Shown: positions 54,035-63,746, counted from the first letter of the stretch. The stretch: 64,000 bases of DNA from JACCZH01 sp963729445 (GCA_963729445.1 CAVSNU010000005.1:1054001-1118000); one strand, 5' to 3'. Notes: a model not told the origin generated them from the sequence alone. A program made the numbers and translations.

Positions 54035-56341
54035 TCAAACACGTGTGTCAACTGAAATCCGATACCCGGCTGGCGGCTTGGCTCCCATCAAATGCGTGAC
54101 GAAATAATCCCAGCGCTTGCGAATGAAGTAGGGGTCGTTGCCACACCGGTGAGGCCGGTTCGGCATGATCAGCAGGTCGAAGTCTTTGTTCGCTTTGATG
54201 AGAGCGTCAACAACAACCAGCGTTGACGACACGTGCACGTTCTCGTCCATGTCGCCGTGGATGAGCAGAAGCTTGCCCTGCAAGTTGTCAACCGCGGTCT
54301 GGTTGGCCTGCTCGCGGTAATGATCTGCAACCGGCAGACCCATGTAGCGCTCGACCCAGGACGCTTTGTCGAGCCGGTGATCGTGGTTGCCGGAGGAAGA
54401 GACACACACTTTGTAGAACTCGGGGTAGGTGAGGATGGCGTGTGCCGAGGCGTAACCGCCGGCCGAGTGACCGAAGATACCGACCCGGCTCAAGTCAAAA
54501 TATGGGTAGCGGTCGGCGAGTTGATGGAGTGCCGCTATGTGGTCCGGGAGCCCGGCGTCACCCAGGTTGTGATACGCGACGTCATGGTATGCCTTGGAGC
54601 GGCCGGGCATGCCCAGTCCGTCGATCATCACCACGATAAACCCGAGCTCTGCCAGTGCCTGCGCTTGCCAGAAATTGTCACCTCGGCCGCGCGTTGCGTC
54701 CGCAAATGACGTCGGCGCCTGATTGACCTGCGGTCCGGCGTAAATGCTGTCAATGACCGGGTACATGTGTTCAGGATCGAAGTGCGACGGGCGGAAGATG
54801 ACGCCGTAGACATCGGTGACGCCGTCCCGGGCCTTTGCGCTGAAACGCTCCGGGAAGTTCCAACCGCGTGCGCATAATAGATCGACATCCGCTTGCCCCA
54901 GCACGGAGATTAGCGTTCCGTCCGCCGCGCGCAGAACGGACGCCGGCGGAAGGTCAACCCGTGAGTGGTCGTCGACGAAGTAGCGTCCGTCAGGCGAGAA
55001 GCTGATACTGTGATCGGCGTCCTCTGGTGTCAGCAACGTAGGTTCGCCACCGTCGAGACTTACTCGATACAGGTGCGTCAGATACGGATCGCGGCCAGGT
55101 TCACGCCCCGTCGCGGTGAAGTAGATCCAACGCTGCTCTTCATCGATGTGGATGACCTCGGCCACAACCCAGGCTCCGGAAGTCAACTGGCGGATCAGCT
55201 CGCCGGTCAGACCGTTATAGAGGTAGAGGTGTCCCCAGCCGTCACGTTGTGAGTACCAGGTGATCTCTGCTCCGTCGCCCAGGATACGAATGCTGGGTGA
55301 CGCCCAGGCAAGAAATGGATCGATTGCGTGCCCGGCACATTCCTCGATGACGGTACGTGCCTCGCCGGTTGCGGCGTCGATGACTCGCAGGCGGTGGCTC
55401 TGGTAGCCACGGTCACGGGTGAACAGATGGACCTTGCTCGCGTTGGCGCCCCACGAAACGCAGCTCGAGTCAAGCGGAGTGCCGTAGTAGAGCATCGGTA
55501 GCGGATCGATCTGGACATCGACTCGCGTGCCGTCGACATTAAAGATCAGGACGCTCGCCATCGGTACAGCTTCATCGCCTGGCAAGGGGTACGCGTATGA
55601 GTGTAGCTTCGGGCGTATTTGCCCATCCATGGGCACGGACTGGACGAGGTGGAAACGCAGTGCGTCGCGGTGGTCAATGCGAACACTCAGGAGCTTGCTG
55701 CTGTCGGGTGACCAGATTACCGCGGCAGCGTCCATCGCGGCGAGCCCAGCGGGATACAGAGGCGACTGGAGTGGTACCCCATAGTCGTGCCCTGATTCAC
55801 CATCCTGTGTTAACGACCGCTCTTCGCCGGTTTCGGTCGAGCGCAGCCAGAGGTTATGGTCCCGGGCGAACGCATCCCATTTCCCGTCGGGAGAGCGCAC
55901 GGCCCCTGCGGGTGTTTGCGCTTCCCGCTCATCAGATGTACAGGTGTAGGTGTTCAGGTCGCACGTCCAAGGCACGTCATCCACGGTGAACCGAAGTATC
56001 TGTGCGCCGTCGAGGAGTACCACGTCCTGGAGTGGGAGTCGGGAATGTACGTGTGGCGTTCCAGAAGCCGTCGATAACGCCGCAGCCAGCCTCACGTGGT
56101 CGAATGCAGGGCGTGTCGTCGATCGAGCGGGGTCCACGATGACGAATTCCGTTCCGTCGCTCGTGTTGTTCTGATACCAGAAACGTCCGGAGTTCTCTAA
56201 CCAGTTTGGAGTTACCGACATCCCGAACATGCACTTCTCGGCGTTCCAGGGAAGGAAACGTTCGGCGCGGGCATAGTCTTCCCACGCCAGTTCTCCAGGC
56301 GCCTGCGGTGCCCTGGAGTCTCCACGGCTTGTCACGGTCAT
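54035..56341 (-). CDS. S9 family peptidase (DPP IV-like), second copy
   Basis: The 768-aa protein has the same plan as the gene at 43043: propeller start WEDYARAERFLPWN, WYSQRDGWGHLYLYNG, and a C-terminal hydrolase domain with Ser in GIFGHSAGGYAS, Asp in HGDMDENVHV and His in MPNRPHRCG. ATG 56341 is chosen for AAAGGGGATAC before it; the 25 upstream codons are not family-like. It releases dipeptides from peptides. It lies just upstream of the BNR/VPS10-like gene (30 bp gap) and downstream of the binding-protein gene (95 bp), suggesting one peptide-use operon on this strand. Confidence 0.94.
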   Translation of the reverse strand: MTVTSRGDSRAPQAPGELAWEDYARAERFLPWNAEKCMFGMSVTPNWLENSGRFWYQNNTSDGTEFVIVDPARSTTRPAFDHVRLAAALSTASGTPHVHSRLPLQDVVLLDGAQILRFTVDDVPWTCDLNTYTCTSDEREAQTPAGAVRSPDGKWDAFARDHNLWLRSTETGEERSLTQDGESGHDYGVPLQSPLYPAGLAAMDAAAVIWSPDSSKLLSVRIDHRDALRFHLVQSVPMDGQIRPKLHSYAYPLPGDEAVPMASVLIFNVDGTRVDVQIDPLPMLYYGTPLDSSCVSWGANASKVHLFTRDRGYQSHRLRVIDAATGEARTVIEECAGHAIDPFLAWASPSIRILGDGAEITWYSQRDGWGHLYLYNGLTGELIRQLTSGAWVVAEVIHIDEEQRWIYFTATGREPGRDPYLTHLYRVSLDGGEPTLLTPEDADHSISFSPDGRYFVDDHSRVDLPPASVLRAADGTLISVLGQADVDLLCARGWNFPERFSAKARDGVTDVYGVIFRPSHFDPEHMYPVIDSIYAGPQVNQAPTSFADATRGRGDNFWQAQALAELGFIVVMIDGLGMPGRSKAYHDVAYHNLGDAGLPDHIAALHQLADRYPYFDLSRVGIFGHSAGGYASAHAILTYPEFYKVCVSSSGNHDHRLDKASWVERYMGLPVADHYREQANQTAVDNLQGKLLLIHGDMDENVHVSSTLVVVDALIKANKDFDLLIMPNRPHRCGNDPYFIRKRWDYFVTHLMGAKPPAGYRISVDTRV

Positions 56342-56436
56342 GTATCCCCTTTTGCCTGTTCGAGCCCGGGAGCACCGACGAGCGCTCCCAGAACTCTCTT
56401 GCTGCTTGAACAACACGCGTACGGCTTGACAACAGC

Positions 56437-58233
56437 TTATGCGTCAACCCACGCCCTGGTGAGCTCGACGACTCTACCGGCATGGGTCAGGTCGTAATCC
56501 TTCAATGAGGGTTGGACGCCGGTGATTGAGATGTTGTGCCAGAGCCAGATCGTGAGCTGATGCTCCTGGTAGAGGGCTTGCGCTTGTTGGCCGAGCGCTA
56601 CCCGCTCGTCAAAGTCGAGCGTTACGAGAATGTCTTCGTTGAGTTTTTCGAGCTCTTCACTGAGCGCCATAATCTCCGGGTCCTCGCTCCGCAGGATTTG
56701 ACAGATATTCCAGAAGTTGGAGGGAGCCCAGGAAGCTTGAATAGCTGCCGTCGAATTGAGCAGCGATCCTTGTGAATGGTGCGTAAGGTGCCAGTCACCC
56801 TGATTCTCGCGCCATTGATCCAGGTATGCACCCCATTCAAGGGTCGTTATCTGAGAGTCGATTCCGAGCACTTTGAGCTGCTCCTGGTAGATCTGGTTGT
56901 AGAGCCCGTAGCCGCTGTAGTCAGTTGACAGGATGCTGATGTACAGCGGCACGCCGTCGCGTGCGCGGATACCGTCACTCCCCATCATCCAACCGGCCTC
57001 GTCAAGGAGCCGAGCTGCCTCCTCAGGGTCGTATTCAACCGTGGGGATGTCTTCGCTATAAAACGCTGAAGAGCTCGGGACGCCGGCTCTGGCTTTTTCA
57101 GCAAAGCCTAGTAGCACTTCGGAGATGATGGTGTCGCGGTCGATGCCGTGCGCGATGGCCTTGCGAACCGCCAGTTCGGCCGTCGGGCCACGGGAAACGT
57201 TCAAGCTAATGAACACGGCCCCTGGTGAGAGTTGGTCCTCAACGATGACGCCGTTGTCTTCCAGTGCCCCAACGTCTTTCGGGTCAACTGCATACATGGT
57301 GTCGATCGTCCGCGTTTCCATCTCAATGAGCTGAACGCTCATCTCTGGAATGATGCGGACGCGGACGTTGTCCAGCAGGGGAGCGCCAGCCCAATAGTCT
57401 TCATTTCGCACGAAGTCGATGTGGCTGTCAGGCTCGTACTCATTGAACTTGAAGGGACCAGTACCAACTGGTCGCGTGGCAAAATCGTCGCCGAGTTCTT
57501 CATACGCCGTCGGGCTCAACTGGATCGATCCCCAGAGGCTTAGATCGTAGATGAAGTTCACGCGCACCTCGCTGAGGATAATCTCCGCAGTGAAGTCGTC
57601 GATGACCTCGACACTCTCCACTGGGTTGAAGGTCGCGTAGAATGCGGAGTCTTCCAGAGCAGCGTGCCGCTCAATGTTGAACTTGACGGCCTCGGCGTTG
57701 AACGGAGTGCCGTCATGAAACAACACGTCTTCGCGGAGCGCCAGCGTGTAGGCCAACCCGTCGTCGGCAATCTCCCAGGATTGAGCCAGGTGAGGGACGA
57801 GCGCTTCTTCCGCGTCGGTGATGATAAGGCGGTCGTAGAGATAATGGACGCTACGCCAGGTATTCCAGTCAGATTTGGTCAGGTCCCAGGCCGTGGGGCT
57901 CGCAAGGACTGAGACGTTCGCGGTGCCCCCCTGGTTGCCAGTGGGCGCGTCTGTCGAGCCGGACCCGGGTGTCGCGTCGCTGTCAACCGGCGTCTCTTCG
58001 CTAGAATCGGTCGTTTCCTCAGTCGTACCCGGTGCCGCGCCGGCGGTTGAGGTTGGTGCGGCGCTCGTGTCACCTCCGGTATCGTCAACATCGCCACCAC
58101 ATGCCGCCAGCAACGAGGCAACCACGGGCGTCGCCAATCCTGCGGCGATAGCCCGGTTGAGGAACCTGCGCCGTGTTTGCGGTGCCCGCAAGGCCTCCTC
58201 GAGGAAGTCACTGTTTTCTGTTGGATATTTCAC
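56437..58233 (-). CDS. Family 5 peptide-binding lipoprotein
   Basis: The 598-aa product has a Tat leader (QTRRRFLNRAIAAG) ending in lipobox LLAAC with Cys45, a Thr/Ser/Asp/Gly linker to about residue 105 and an SBP_bac_5 domain (REDVLFHDGTPFNAEAVKFNI, RPVGTGPFKFNEYEPDSH, KAIAHGIDRDTIISEVLLG). GTG 58233 has TAGGAGCGCAGAACG upstream. It is flanked by an S9 peptidase gene and by the two permease genes at 58420-60346, all on the same strand, so substrate capture, uptake and cleavage genes are grouped. Confidence 0.94.
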   Translation of the reverse strand: MKYPTENSDFLEEALRAPQTRRRFLNRAIAAGLATPVVASLLAACGGDVDDTGGDTSAAPTSTAGAAPGTTEETTDSSEETPVDSDATPGSGSTDAPTGNQGGTANVSVLASPTAWDLTKSDWNTWRSVHYLYDRLIITDAEEALVPHLAQSWEIADDGLAYTLALREDVLFHDGTPFNAEAVKFNIERHAALEDSAFYATFNPVESVEVIDDFTAEIILSEVRVNFIYDLSLWGSIQLSPTAYEELGDDFATRPVGTGPFKFNEYEPDSHIDFVRNEDYWAGAPLLDNVRVRIIPEMSVQLIEMETRTIDTMYAVDPKDVGALEDNGVIVEDQLSPGAVFISLNVSRGPTAELAVRKAIAHGIDRDTIISEVLLGFAEKARAGVPSSSAFYSEDIPTVEYDPEEAARLLDEAGWMMGSDGIRARDGVPLYISILSTDYSGYGLYNQIYQEQLKVLGIDSQITTLEWGAYLDQWRENQGDWHLTHHSQGSLLNSTAAIQASWAPSNFWNICQILRSEDPEIMALSEELEKLNEDILVTLDFDERVALGQQAQALYQEHQLTIWLWHNISITGVQPSLKDYDLTHAGRVVELTRAWVDA

Positions 58234-58419
58234 CGTTCTGCGCTCCTAAACAGTTGATCCAAGCCAGGGCCATCGCCCGGCCACTCCGACGCGTATGGGA
58301 CGACTACCCCTCCTTATCGCCCGAGAGCCCCACTGATCCGACTACCAAGCACTCGTTCCTCGAATTTCCCCACCCCCACATCCAGAACTCACTGCCCGTA
58401 CCCTGCGCTCATCTGCCAG

Positions 58420-59343
58420 CTATTGAAGGTGTGGGTCGAGCGCATCTCGTAGCGCGTCGCCGATAAGGTTGAGGGAGACGACGGTGAAGAAGATCAATAG
58501 ACCGGGGAACGTCACGAGGTGTGGGGCGTCACGCAGGTACTGGCGGCCGGCACTCAGCATCGCACCCCACTCGGCGGTAGGTGGCTGAACGCCAAGGCCC
58601 AGGAAGCCCAACCCAGCCGCGGTGAGCAACGAGCCCGCTACACCCAGCGTCGCGTAGACGATGATCGGCGCGGAGCTATTTGGAAGCAGGTGCCGGAGCA
58701 TAATGCGGGTCTTGGTTGCCCCGATCGCATGGGCCGCCTCAATAAACTCTTCGGATTTGAGGGACAGCACGCTGGACCTCACGATTCGCGACAGCGTCGG
58801 TGTGCCCCAGATGGTGAGCGCGATAATGAGATTCGTCAGGCTGGGACCCATGACCGCGATAATCAGGATCGCCAGCAGGACTCCTGGGAATGCGTACATG
58901 ATGTCGATCACCCGCATAGTGAGTGTGTCAGTCCAGCCGCCGAAGAAGCCCGACACCATCCCGATGAATGTGCCCAGAATCACGCCGCCAATTGTTCCGA
59001 CGACTCCGATGAAAAGGGAGATCCGGGCACCATGGACGAGCCGTGAGAAGACATCCCTCCCAACCTCATCAGTACCCAGCCAGTGCTCGCCTGAAGGGGC
59101 CTTCAAACGGAACAACAGGTTCTGGTCGCTTGGACTGTGCGAGGCAATAAGGGGTGCGAAGACGGCTGCCGAGGTGATAACGATGAGGAAAATCGCGCCG
59201 ACGAACGCGAGACGATTTCGGAGGAGAACGCTCCAGATCTTGCGGCCCCGTCCGGGCGATGACGTGTGGCTGCGTTCCAGGCGCGCGAGGCCGTCTGAGG
59301 CAACAGCAGGTTGTTCGTGTTTTGAGACCCGTCGAATGGTCAA
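58420..59343 (-). CDS. Peptide ABC transporter permease (DppC type)
   Basis: The 307-aa protein has the DppC features: basic N terminus, first membrane helix (LAFVGAIFLIVITSAAVFAP), HWLGTDEVGRDVFSRLVHG, EAA loop (SEEFIEAAHAIGATKTRIM) and GVQPPTAEWGAML. TTG 59343 is proposed as start because TAGGAG lies eight bases upstream; the open frame to 59427 overlaps the preceding permease gene. It pairs with the DppB-type gene (59393-60346). As at the first locus, no ATPase genes follow. Confidence 0.9.
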   Translation of the reverse strand: MTIRRVSKHEQPAVASDGLARLERSHTSSPGRGRKIWSVLLRNRLAFVGAIFLIVITSAAVFAPLIASHSPSDQNLLFRLKAPSGEHWLGTDEVGRDVFSRLVHGARISLFIGVVGTIGGVILGTFIGMVSGFFGGWTDTLTMRVIDIMYAFPGVLLAILIIAVMGPSLTNLIIALTIWGTPTLSRIVRSSVLSLKSEEFIEAAHAIGATKTRIMLRHLLPNSSAPIIVYATLGVAGSLLTAAGLGFLGLGVQPPTAEWGAMLSAGRQYLRDAPHLVTFPGLLIFFTVVSLNLIGDALRDALDPHLQ

Positions 59344-59392
59344 GAGGCTCACTCCTAATTGCGATACGCCCGAACATCGCCATACGGTTACA

Positions 59393-60346
59393 TCAGGTGA
59401 ACCGAATCCGTGGATCGATATAGACAAGGAACAGGTCGGTGACCAGATTCGCGAGCACGAATGCGAATGCCACCAGGAGCACCGTCGCTTGGACGACCGG
59501 GAAATCGCGCCCGTTGATCCCGCTGATCAGGTAGCGGCCAATACCCGGCCAGCCGAAAACGGTTTCGACGATGACTGCTCCACTCAGAATCTGACCAAAG
59601 CTCAGCCCAAGGATCGTGACCACCGGAATGAGGGCGTTACGCAGCGCGTGTCTGACGATCACGGTGCGCTCGACGATGCCCTTGGCACGAGCAGTGCGGA
59701 CATAGTCGTTGTTGATGACCTCGAGCATGCTGGAACGCGTGTACCTTGCCAGCCCTCCGGCACCGCTGAGACCCAGAACAAGCACCGGCAAGATCATGTG
59801 CCGCAGTCCCTCTGTGGAAAAAATCGAGCCGCCGAACCCGGATGGCGGGACCCAGCCCAGGCGCACCGAGAAGAACATGATCAGCATCAGGGCCAGCCAG
59901 AAATTGGGAACAGATACGCCGAAGAGCGCGCCAAACATCGTGGCGTTGTCGATCCAGGAACCGCGATGCACCGCCGAAATCACTCCCAGGGTGACGCCTA
60001 GGACCGCCGAAAAGGCTAACGCGATAAGGCCGAGTTGGAGCGTGTTCGGCACGCGCCGGAGGAGATCGTCGCTGACCGTCGTGTTCTGGCGAATCGACTC
60101 GCCAAAATCAAGGCGAGCGATGTTGCCGATGTAGTCGAAGTACTGGGCGTAGAGGGGTTTGTCGAAGCCGTACTTGGCGCGAATTTCGTCGTACACCGCG
60201 GCGCTGGTGTCTGCTGGCAGATCTGGCGGGACGAATAACGCTGCCGGATCGCCCGGGGCGAGGTGCATCGAGAAAAAGACCAGTGTCACTGCCCCAAAAA
60301 TCGTGGGGATCGCCAGCAGCAGACGTTTGAGAATATAGGTCCGCAC
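59393..60346 (-). CDS. Peptide ABC transporter permease (DppB type)
   Basis: The 317-aa protein begins MRTYILKRLLLAIPTIFGAV, with six membrane helices and the EAA loop (NDYVRTARAKGIVERTVIV). The GTG start at 60346 follows GAGGGGGAGTA. It is the first gene on the minus strand after the divergent GntR regulator, so the 407-bp AT-richer gap upstream should hold the operon promoter and may be controlled by that regulator. Confidence 0.93.
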   Translation of the reverse strand: MRTYILKRLLLAIPTIFGAVTLVFFSMHLAPGDPAALFVPPDLPADTSAAVYDEIRAKYGFDKPLYAQYFDYIGNIARLDFGESIRQNTTVSDDLLRRVPNTLQLGLIALAFSAVLGVTLGVISAVHRGSWIDNATMFGALFGVSVPNFWLALMLIMFFSVRLGWVPPSGFGGSIFSTEGLRHMILPVLVLGLSGAGGLARYTRSSMLEVINNDYVRTARAKGIVERTVIVRHALRNALIPVVTILGLSFGQILSGAVIVETVFGWPGIGRYLISGINGRDFPVVQATVLLVAFAFVLANLVTDLFLVYIDPRIRFT

Positions 60347-60753
60347 TACTCCCCCTCGTTCGTTCCCATAAGACCACTGCCTGTGGAATACCAGCCGCCA
60401 GCTCGTTCGGGAGGTAGCACGAGATCGACCCTGGCTTGTGGCGGAGAGTCCACAGGTTCGGTGTTTCTGGCTACGGACACGCTATGCCTCGTGCCGCGTG
60501 AGATGAGTCTTGGATGCGTTGACCGAAGGTAACATAGGTATTATCCCGTGTCAATACACTCAGGCTACTGAAATTATAATGTTGGTAGCCCATTATATTA
60601 GATATAACATCCTGCAACTGAGGGTACTGGCGCCGCAGGGCCGCAGTGGGGGTGGGCTGCGCTCGGTCATAAATATGCGCGAAGAGCCCGGCATCGCCGT
60701 ATTGGTAGGCAAACGCTAACGTGTATGATTACGCTCGAGGAAGGGACATAACG
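60347..60753. promoter_or_regulatory. Divergent control region of the peptide operon and gntR gene
   Basis: The region separates the minus-strand permease operon and the GntR gene. Its centre (60530-60610) is clearly AT-rich against the GC-rich background, as expected for promoters. It holds an inverted repeat ATTATAATG (60573-60581) and CATTATATT (60591-60599), matching at eight of nine positions around a 9-nt spacer, a good candidate operator. No RNA gene is seen. Confidence 0.55.
60573..60599. promoter_or_regulatory. Candidate GntR operator
   Basis: The near-perfect 9-bp arms with a 9-nt spacer lie in the AT-rich block between the regulator and the permease operon. GntR/FadR proteins bind palindromes in such positions and often autoregulate. 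The sequence does not match the classical FadR-subfamily TnGTnnnACnA closely, so the link is positional. Confidence 0.45.
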
Positions 60754-61470
60754 TTGAAAACTGAGGGGACCGGCGAGAACGGTCGCGTGGACGCAAAGGG
60801 TCGCTCGCTGACCGAGACGGCCTATCAGGTCATCAAGCGAGACATCATTCGCTGCAGGCTCGAGCCGGGGCGTCAGGTTACCGAGGAGCAGCTCGCGCAG
60901 CGCTATGAGGTGGGTCGCGCAGCGGTTCGAGCAGCCATCAAGCGCCTCTATCAGGAACAGCTCATCCAGGTTGCACCACCCCGAGGCTATTCAGTCGCGC
61001 CCATTACCTTAAAGCACGTGCATGACATCTTTGAGCTGCGCTTGCTCCTGGAACCTGCGGCGGCAAACAAGGCGGCCGGCAAGGTCGACCGGGATCTGCT
61101 CAAGCATCTCAATGAGCTTTGTGAAGCACGCTACCGGCCAGGCGACCACGAGAGTGCCGCGGCCTTCCTGAGCGCGAATACCGAATTCCACAACGCTATA
61201 GCCCGTGCATCAGGAAATACCCTGTTGTCTGACACGATCATCAGCCTGCTCGACAAGGTGGAGCGGGTGCATAACCTCAGCCACATGTTGCAAGATCGGA
61301 ATGAGGAAGCGTTTCACGAACATAACGAGCTTGTTGAGGCGCTGGTTGAAGGAGACGGTGAGCGTGCCGAGAAGGTGATGATCGACCAGATCCTGTCCGC
61401 CAAGACGTTCGTGATCGACGCGATCCTCTCAAGCCACAACATTCAGTCCGTTAACGTGGCTGTGCGCTAG
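60754..61470 (+). CDS. GntR family regulator (FadR/FCD subfamily)
   Basis: The 238-aa protein has an N-terminal GntR winged helix (LTETAYQVIKRDIIRCRLEP, EEQLAQRYEVGRAAVRAAIK, APPRGYSVAP) and an all-helical FCD effector domain (IFELRLLLEPAAANKA, NTEFHNAIARASGNTLL, HNELVEALVEGDGERAEKVM) whose His/Asp residues usually bind a metal and a small acid. TTG 60754 is favoured by AAGGGACATAACG upstream; GTG 60721 is the alternative. It is divergent from the peptide transporter operon and a natural candidate to control it. Confidence 0.92.
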   Translation: MKTEGTGENGRVDAKGRSLTETAYQVIKRDIIRCRLEPGRQVTEEQLAQRYEVGRAAVRAAIKRLYQEQLIQVAPPRGYSVAPITLKHVHDIFELRLLLEPAAANKAAGKVDRDLLKHLNELCEARYRPGDHESAAAFLSANTEFHNAIARASGNTLLSDTIISLLDKVERVHNLSHMLQDRNEEAFHEHNELVEALVEGDGERAEKVMIDQILSAKTFVIDAILSSHNIQSVNVAVR

Positions 61471-61492
61471 CTTCAGCGATCGCATATTCCGC

Positions 61493-62212
61493 TCAATAGA
61501 CCATGTCCCCCTGCACAAACGCCCGGGTGCCGGGGTCGGTGGGGGCGGTCAGGATCTGGTTGGTTGGGCCGGCCTCGATCAGGTCGCCGTCCAGGAGCAT
61601 AGCGGTGGTGGTTGAGAGTCGCTGGGCCTGGTGGAGGTTGTGGGTAGCGAGAACGATCGTTGTTCCGTGCTCTTCCTGCAACGCCATGATGGATCGCTCG
61701 ATCAGTGCGACGTTGTGTCGGTCGAGATGAGCCGTCGGTTCGTCGAGAAGCAGCGTGCGCGGCTGAACGATCAGGGCCCGCGCGAGCGAGACCCGTTGTC
61801 GCTCGCCACCGGAGAGTGTCTTCGCGCTGGCTTTCTCCCTACCGCTCAAGCCAACGAGATCGAGCGCTGCGCTCACCCGACTCGCGTCACGTATGCCCCG
61901 AACCTCAAGCCCATAGGCGACGTTACGCTCGACGCTGCTATCCAGCAACAACGGCCGCTGAAACATCAGGATGATCTCGCGCCGTAGCTCCTGCGGGAGC
62001 GAGCCGTTCACCGGTCGATCCGCGTAGCGAATGCTTCCGTGAGTCGGGGGTTCGAGCAGTCCGAGCAGGCGCAGCAGAGTCGATTTGCCGGCGCCACTGG
62101 GACCAATGAGCGCCAGGGTGTCGCCCTCGTGAATCTGAAGGTCCTGCACCCGGAGCACGGCGCGTTCCCCATAGCACTTGACGACGGCCTGAAGCTGATA
62201 GAGCGCGCTCAT
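61493..62212 (-). CDS. tupC: ABC transporter ATP-binding protein, tungstate/molybdate type
   Basis: The 239-aa ATPase has Walker A GPSGAGKS, Q-loop MFQRPLLL, signature LSGGERQR, Walker B TLLLDEP and the switch His in LATHNLHQ. It overlaps the start of the permease gene (62209) by four bases, and with the binding protein forms a complete importer. Similarity of the operon to TupABC assigns the substrate as tungstate (or molybdate). Cytoplasmic, attached to the permease. Confidence 0.88.
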   Translation of the reverse strand: MSALYQLQAVVKCYGERAVLRVQDLQIHEGDTLALIGPSGAGKSTLLRLLGLLEPPTHGSIRYADRPVNGSLPQELRREIILMFQRPLLLDSSVERNVAYGLEVRGIRDASRVSAALDLVGLSGREKASAKTLSGGERQRVSLARALIVQPRTLLLDEPTAHLDRHNVALIERSIMALQEEHGTTIVLATHNLHQAQRLSTTTAMLLDGDLIEAGPTNQILTAPTDPGTRAFVQGDMVY

Positions 62213-62853
62213 CGGGCGAGGTGTCGTTGAAGATGAAACATCGCCGTGTTCAGGACGAAGGTCACGCCGAGCAGAATAGCCCCAAGGATGATCGCTCGCT
62301 CGAACGCTCCCTGCCGGGTTTCAAGGACGATCGCCGTGGTGAGCACCCTGGTTCTGCCCTCGATGTTTCCGCCGACCAGCATCACTGCTCCAACTTCCGA
62401 GATGATCGCGCCGAACCCGGCAACCAGGGCCACCAGCACACCTCCGCGCGCTTCCCACAGCAACGAGCGTGTGATTTGCGCATCGGTCGCGCCGAGCGAG
62501 CGCAGCTGGAGCCGGAGCTCCTGATCGATGCCCCCAATGGCCGCCATGGTGAGACCAATTACCAGCGGCAGGCTGATGATGGTCTGGGCGACGATCATCG
62601 CCTGCGGAGTGAACAGCCAGCCCAGACCACCGAGCGGGCCGGCGCGTGAGAGGAGCAGGTAGACGGCCAGCCCCGCCACGACCGGCGGCAACCCCATACC
62701 GGTATAAACGAGCGCGGCGACCATCCATCGACCGCGAAAACTCCGAAACCCGAGCCAGGCGCCAAAGGGTATTCCCGCTAGCGCGCTGATCGCCAGGGCG
62801 GCGCCAGACACCGCGAACGAGAGCGTTATGATCTGCCAGAGATCCGAATCCAG
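62209..62853 (-). CDS. tupB: ABC transporter permease, tungstate type
   Basis: The protein has about five or six membrane helices (IITLSFAVSGAALAISALAG, YTGMGLPPVVAGLAVYLLLS, AMIVAQTIISLPLVIGLTMA) and an EAA-type loop (ELRLQLRSLGATDAQITRSL), as in TupB/CysT-like permeases. The open frame extends to 62964, but AGGAGG at 62859-62864 is followed five bases later by CTG 62853, just after the binding-protein stop; no ATG or GTG fits. A CTG start is rare, so the start is provisional. It overlaps tupC by four bases. Confidence 0.87.
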   Translation of the reverse strand: MDSDLWQIITLSFAVSGAALAISALAGIPFGAWLGFRSFRGRWMVAALVYTGMGLPPVVAGLAVYLLLSRAGPLGGLGWLFTPQAMIVAQTIISLPLVIGLTMAAIGGIDQELRLQLRSLGATDAQITRSLLWEARGGVLVALVAGFGAIISEVGAVMLVGGNIEGRTRVLTTAIVLETRQGAFERAIILGAILLGVTFVLNTAMFHLQRHLAR

Positions 62854-62870
62854 TCCTACCTCCTCGCGTA

Positions 62871-63746
62871 CTACTGCTCTGCAGCCGGCAGAAAGATTGG
62901 CTGGCCGAAATGTTCCCGGCCGAACTCGCCGATCATCGCCTGCACGTCCGGCGCCGTCAGCCACTGGATAAATGTCGCGGCGAGCTCCTCGTTGACATCC
63001 GGGTGCAGGGCTGGGTTGACCAGGATCACACCGTAGGGATTATGCAGCTGGAGGTCCGGGTTCTCCTCGATGCTATCGCCGCCGAACAGGATGACGAGGC
63101 TGGGTAACTCTGCCCGCATGCTCATAAATGTTGCCCGATCGGTGAGGGTGTATGCCCGCAGCTCGTTGGCGACGATAAGCGTTTCGCCCATGCCCTGACC
63201 GAGCGACTGGTACCAGCCCGTGAGTGCCGCAGGTGCCGTTCCAGCCTGGTCCCAGATTGCGAGCTCCTTGTCATGGGTGCCAGACTGATCTCCGCGGGAG
63301 ACAAAGGGCGCGCGCGTCTCCGCGATCCGGGTAAACGCGTCGGGGGCAGCGGCTGCGTCCCGGACGCGTGCAACGTCCGAGTCCGGTCCAACGATGACGA
63401 AGTCGTTGTACATCACATCACGGCGGTTGATCCCAAACCCCTTGCTGACGAACGCATCCTCACGCGCGCGAGCGTGTACGAGCACGACATCGACGTCGCC
63501 GTGCTCCCCAAGCGTCAGCGCTTGCCCGGTGCCGACCGCGATCACATCCACCTCGGCGTCATACTGTTCCTCAAAATCGGGAAGAATCGCGGCGAGCAGG
63601 CCGGAGTCCTCGGTGGACGTCGTCGTTGCCAACCGGAGCGCAGGTTTGCTACCCGACCCCGGGCCGGCACAGGAGATCGTGGTGATGGCTACAACGACCG
63701 CGAGGATCGCCAACCGGAATGCAATCGGAGGTTCAAGGATGTTCAT
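62871..63746 (-). CDS. tupA: Tungstate-binding ABC transporter lipoprotein
   Basis: The 291-aa product has a signal with lipobox ISCAG (about residue 26) and then the TupA signature: LATTTSTEDSGLLAAILPDF, VIAVGTGQALTLGEHGDVDV, LVHARAREDAFVSKGFG, VMYNDFVIVGP, and RGDQSGTHDKE. This family binds tungstate or molybdate outside the membrane. ATG 63746 is the family start. It is the first gene of the tupABC-like operon. Tungstate import fits the presence of a TorD-like chaperone elsewhere in the window, although no W enzyme is encoded here. Confidence 0.93.
   Translation of the reverse strand: MNILEPPIAFRLAILAVVVAITTISCAGPGSGSKPALRLATTTSTEDSGLLAAILPDFEEQYDAEVDVIAVGTGQALTLGEHGDVDVVLVHARAREDAFVSKGFGINRRDVMYNDFVIVGPDSDVARVRDAAAAPDAFTRIAETRAPFVSRGDQSGTHDKELAIWDQAGTAPAALTGWYQSLGQGMGETLIVANELRAYTLTDRATFMSMRAELPSLVILFGGDSIEENPDLQLHNPYGVILVNPALHPDVNEELAATFIQWLTAPDVQAMIGEFGREHFGQPIFLPAAEQ

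Noticed and set aside
58661..60001. A 446-codon plus-strand open frame across the two permease genes
   Set aside because: It spans two genes and their junction and encodes a polar, composition-biased product, whereas both minus-strand frames are clear membrane permeases.
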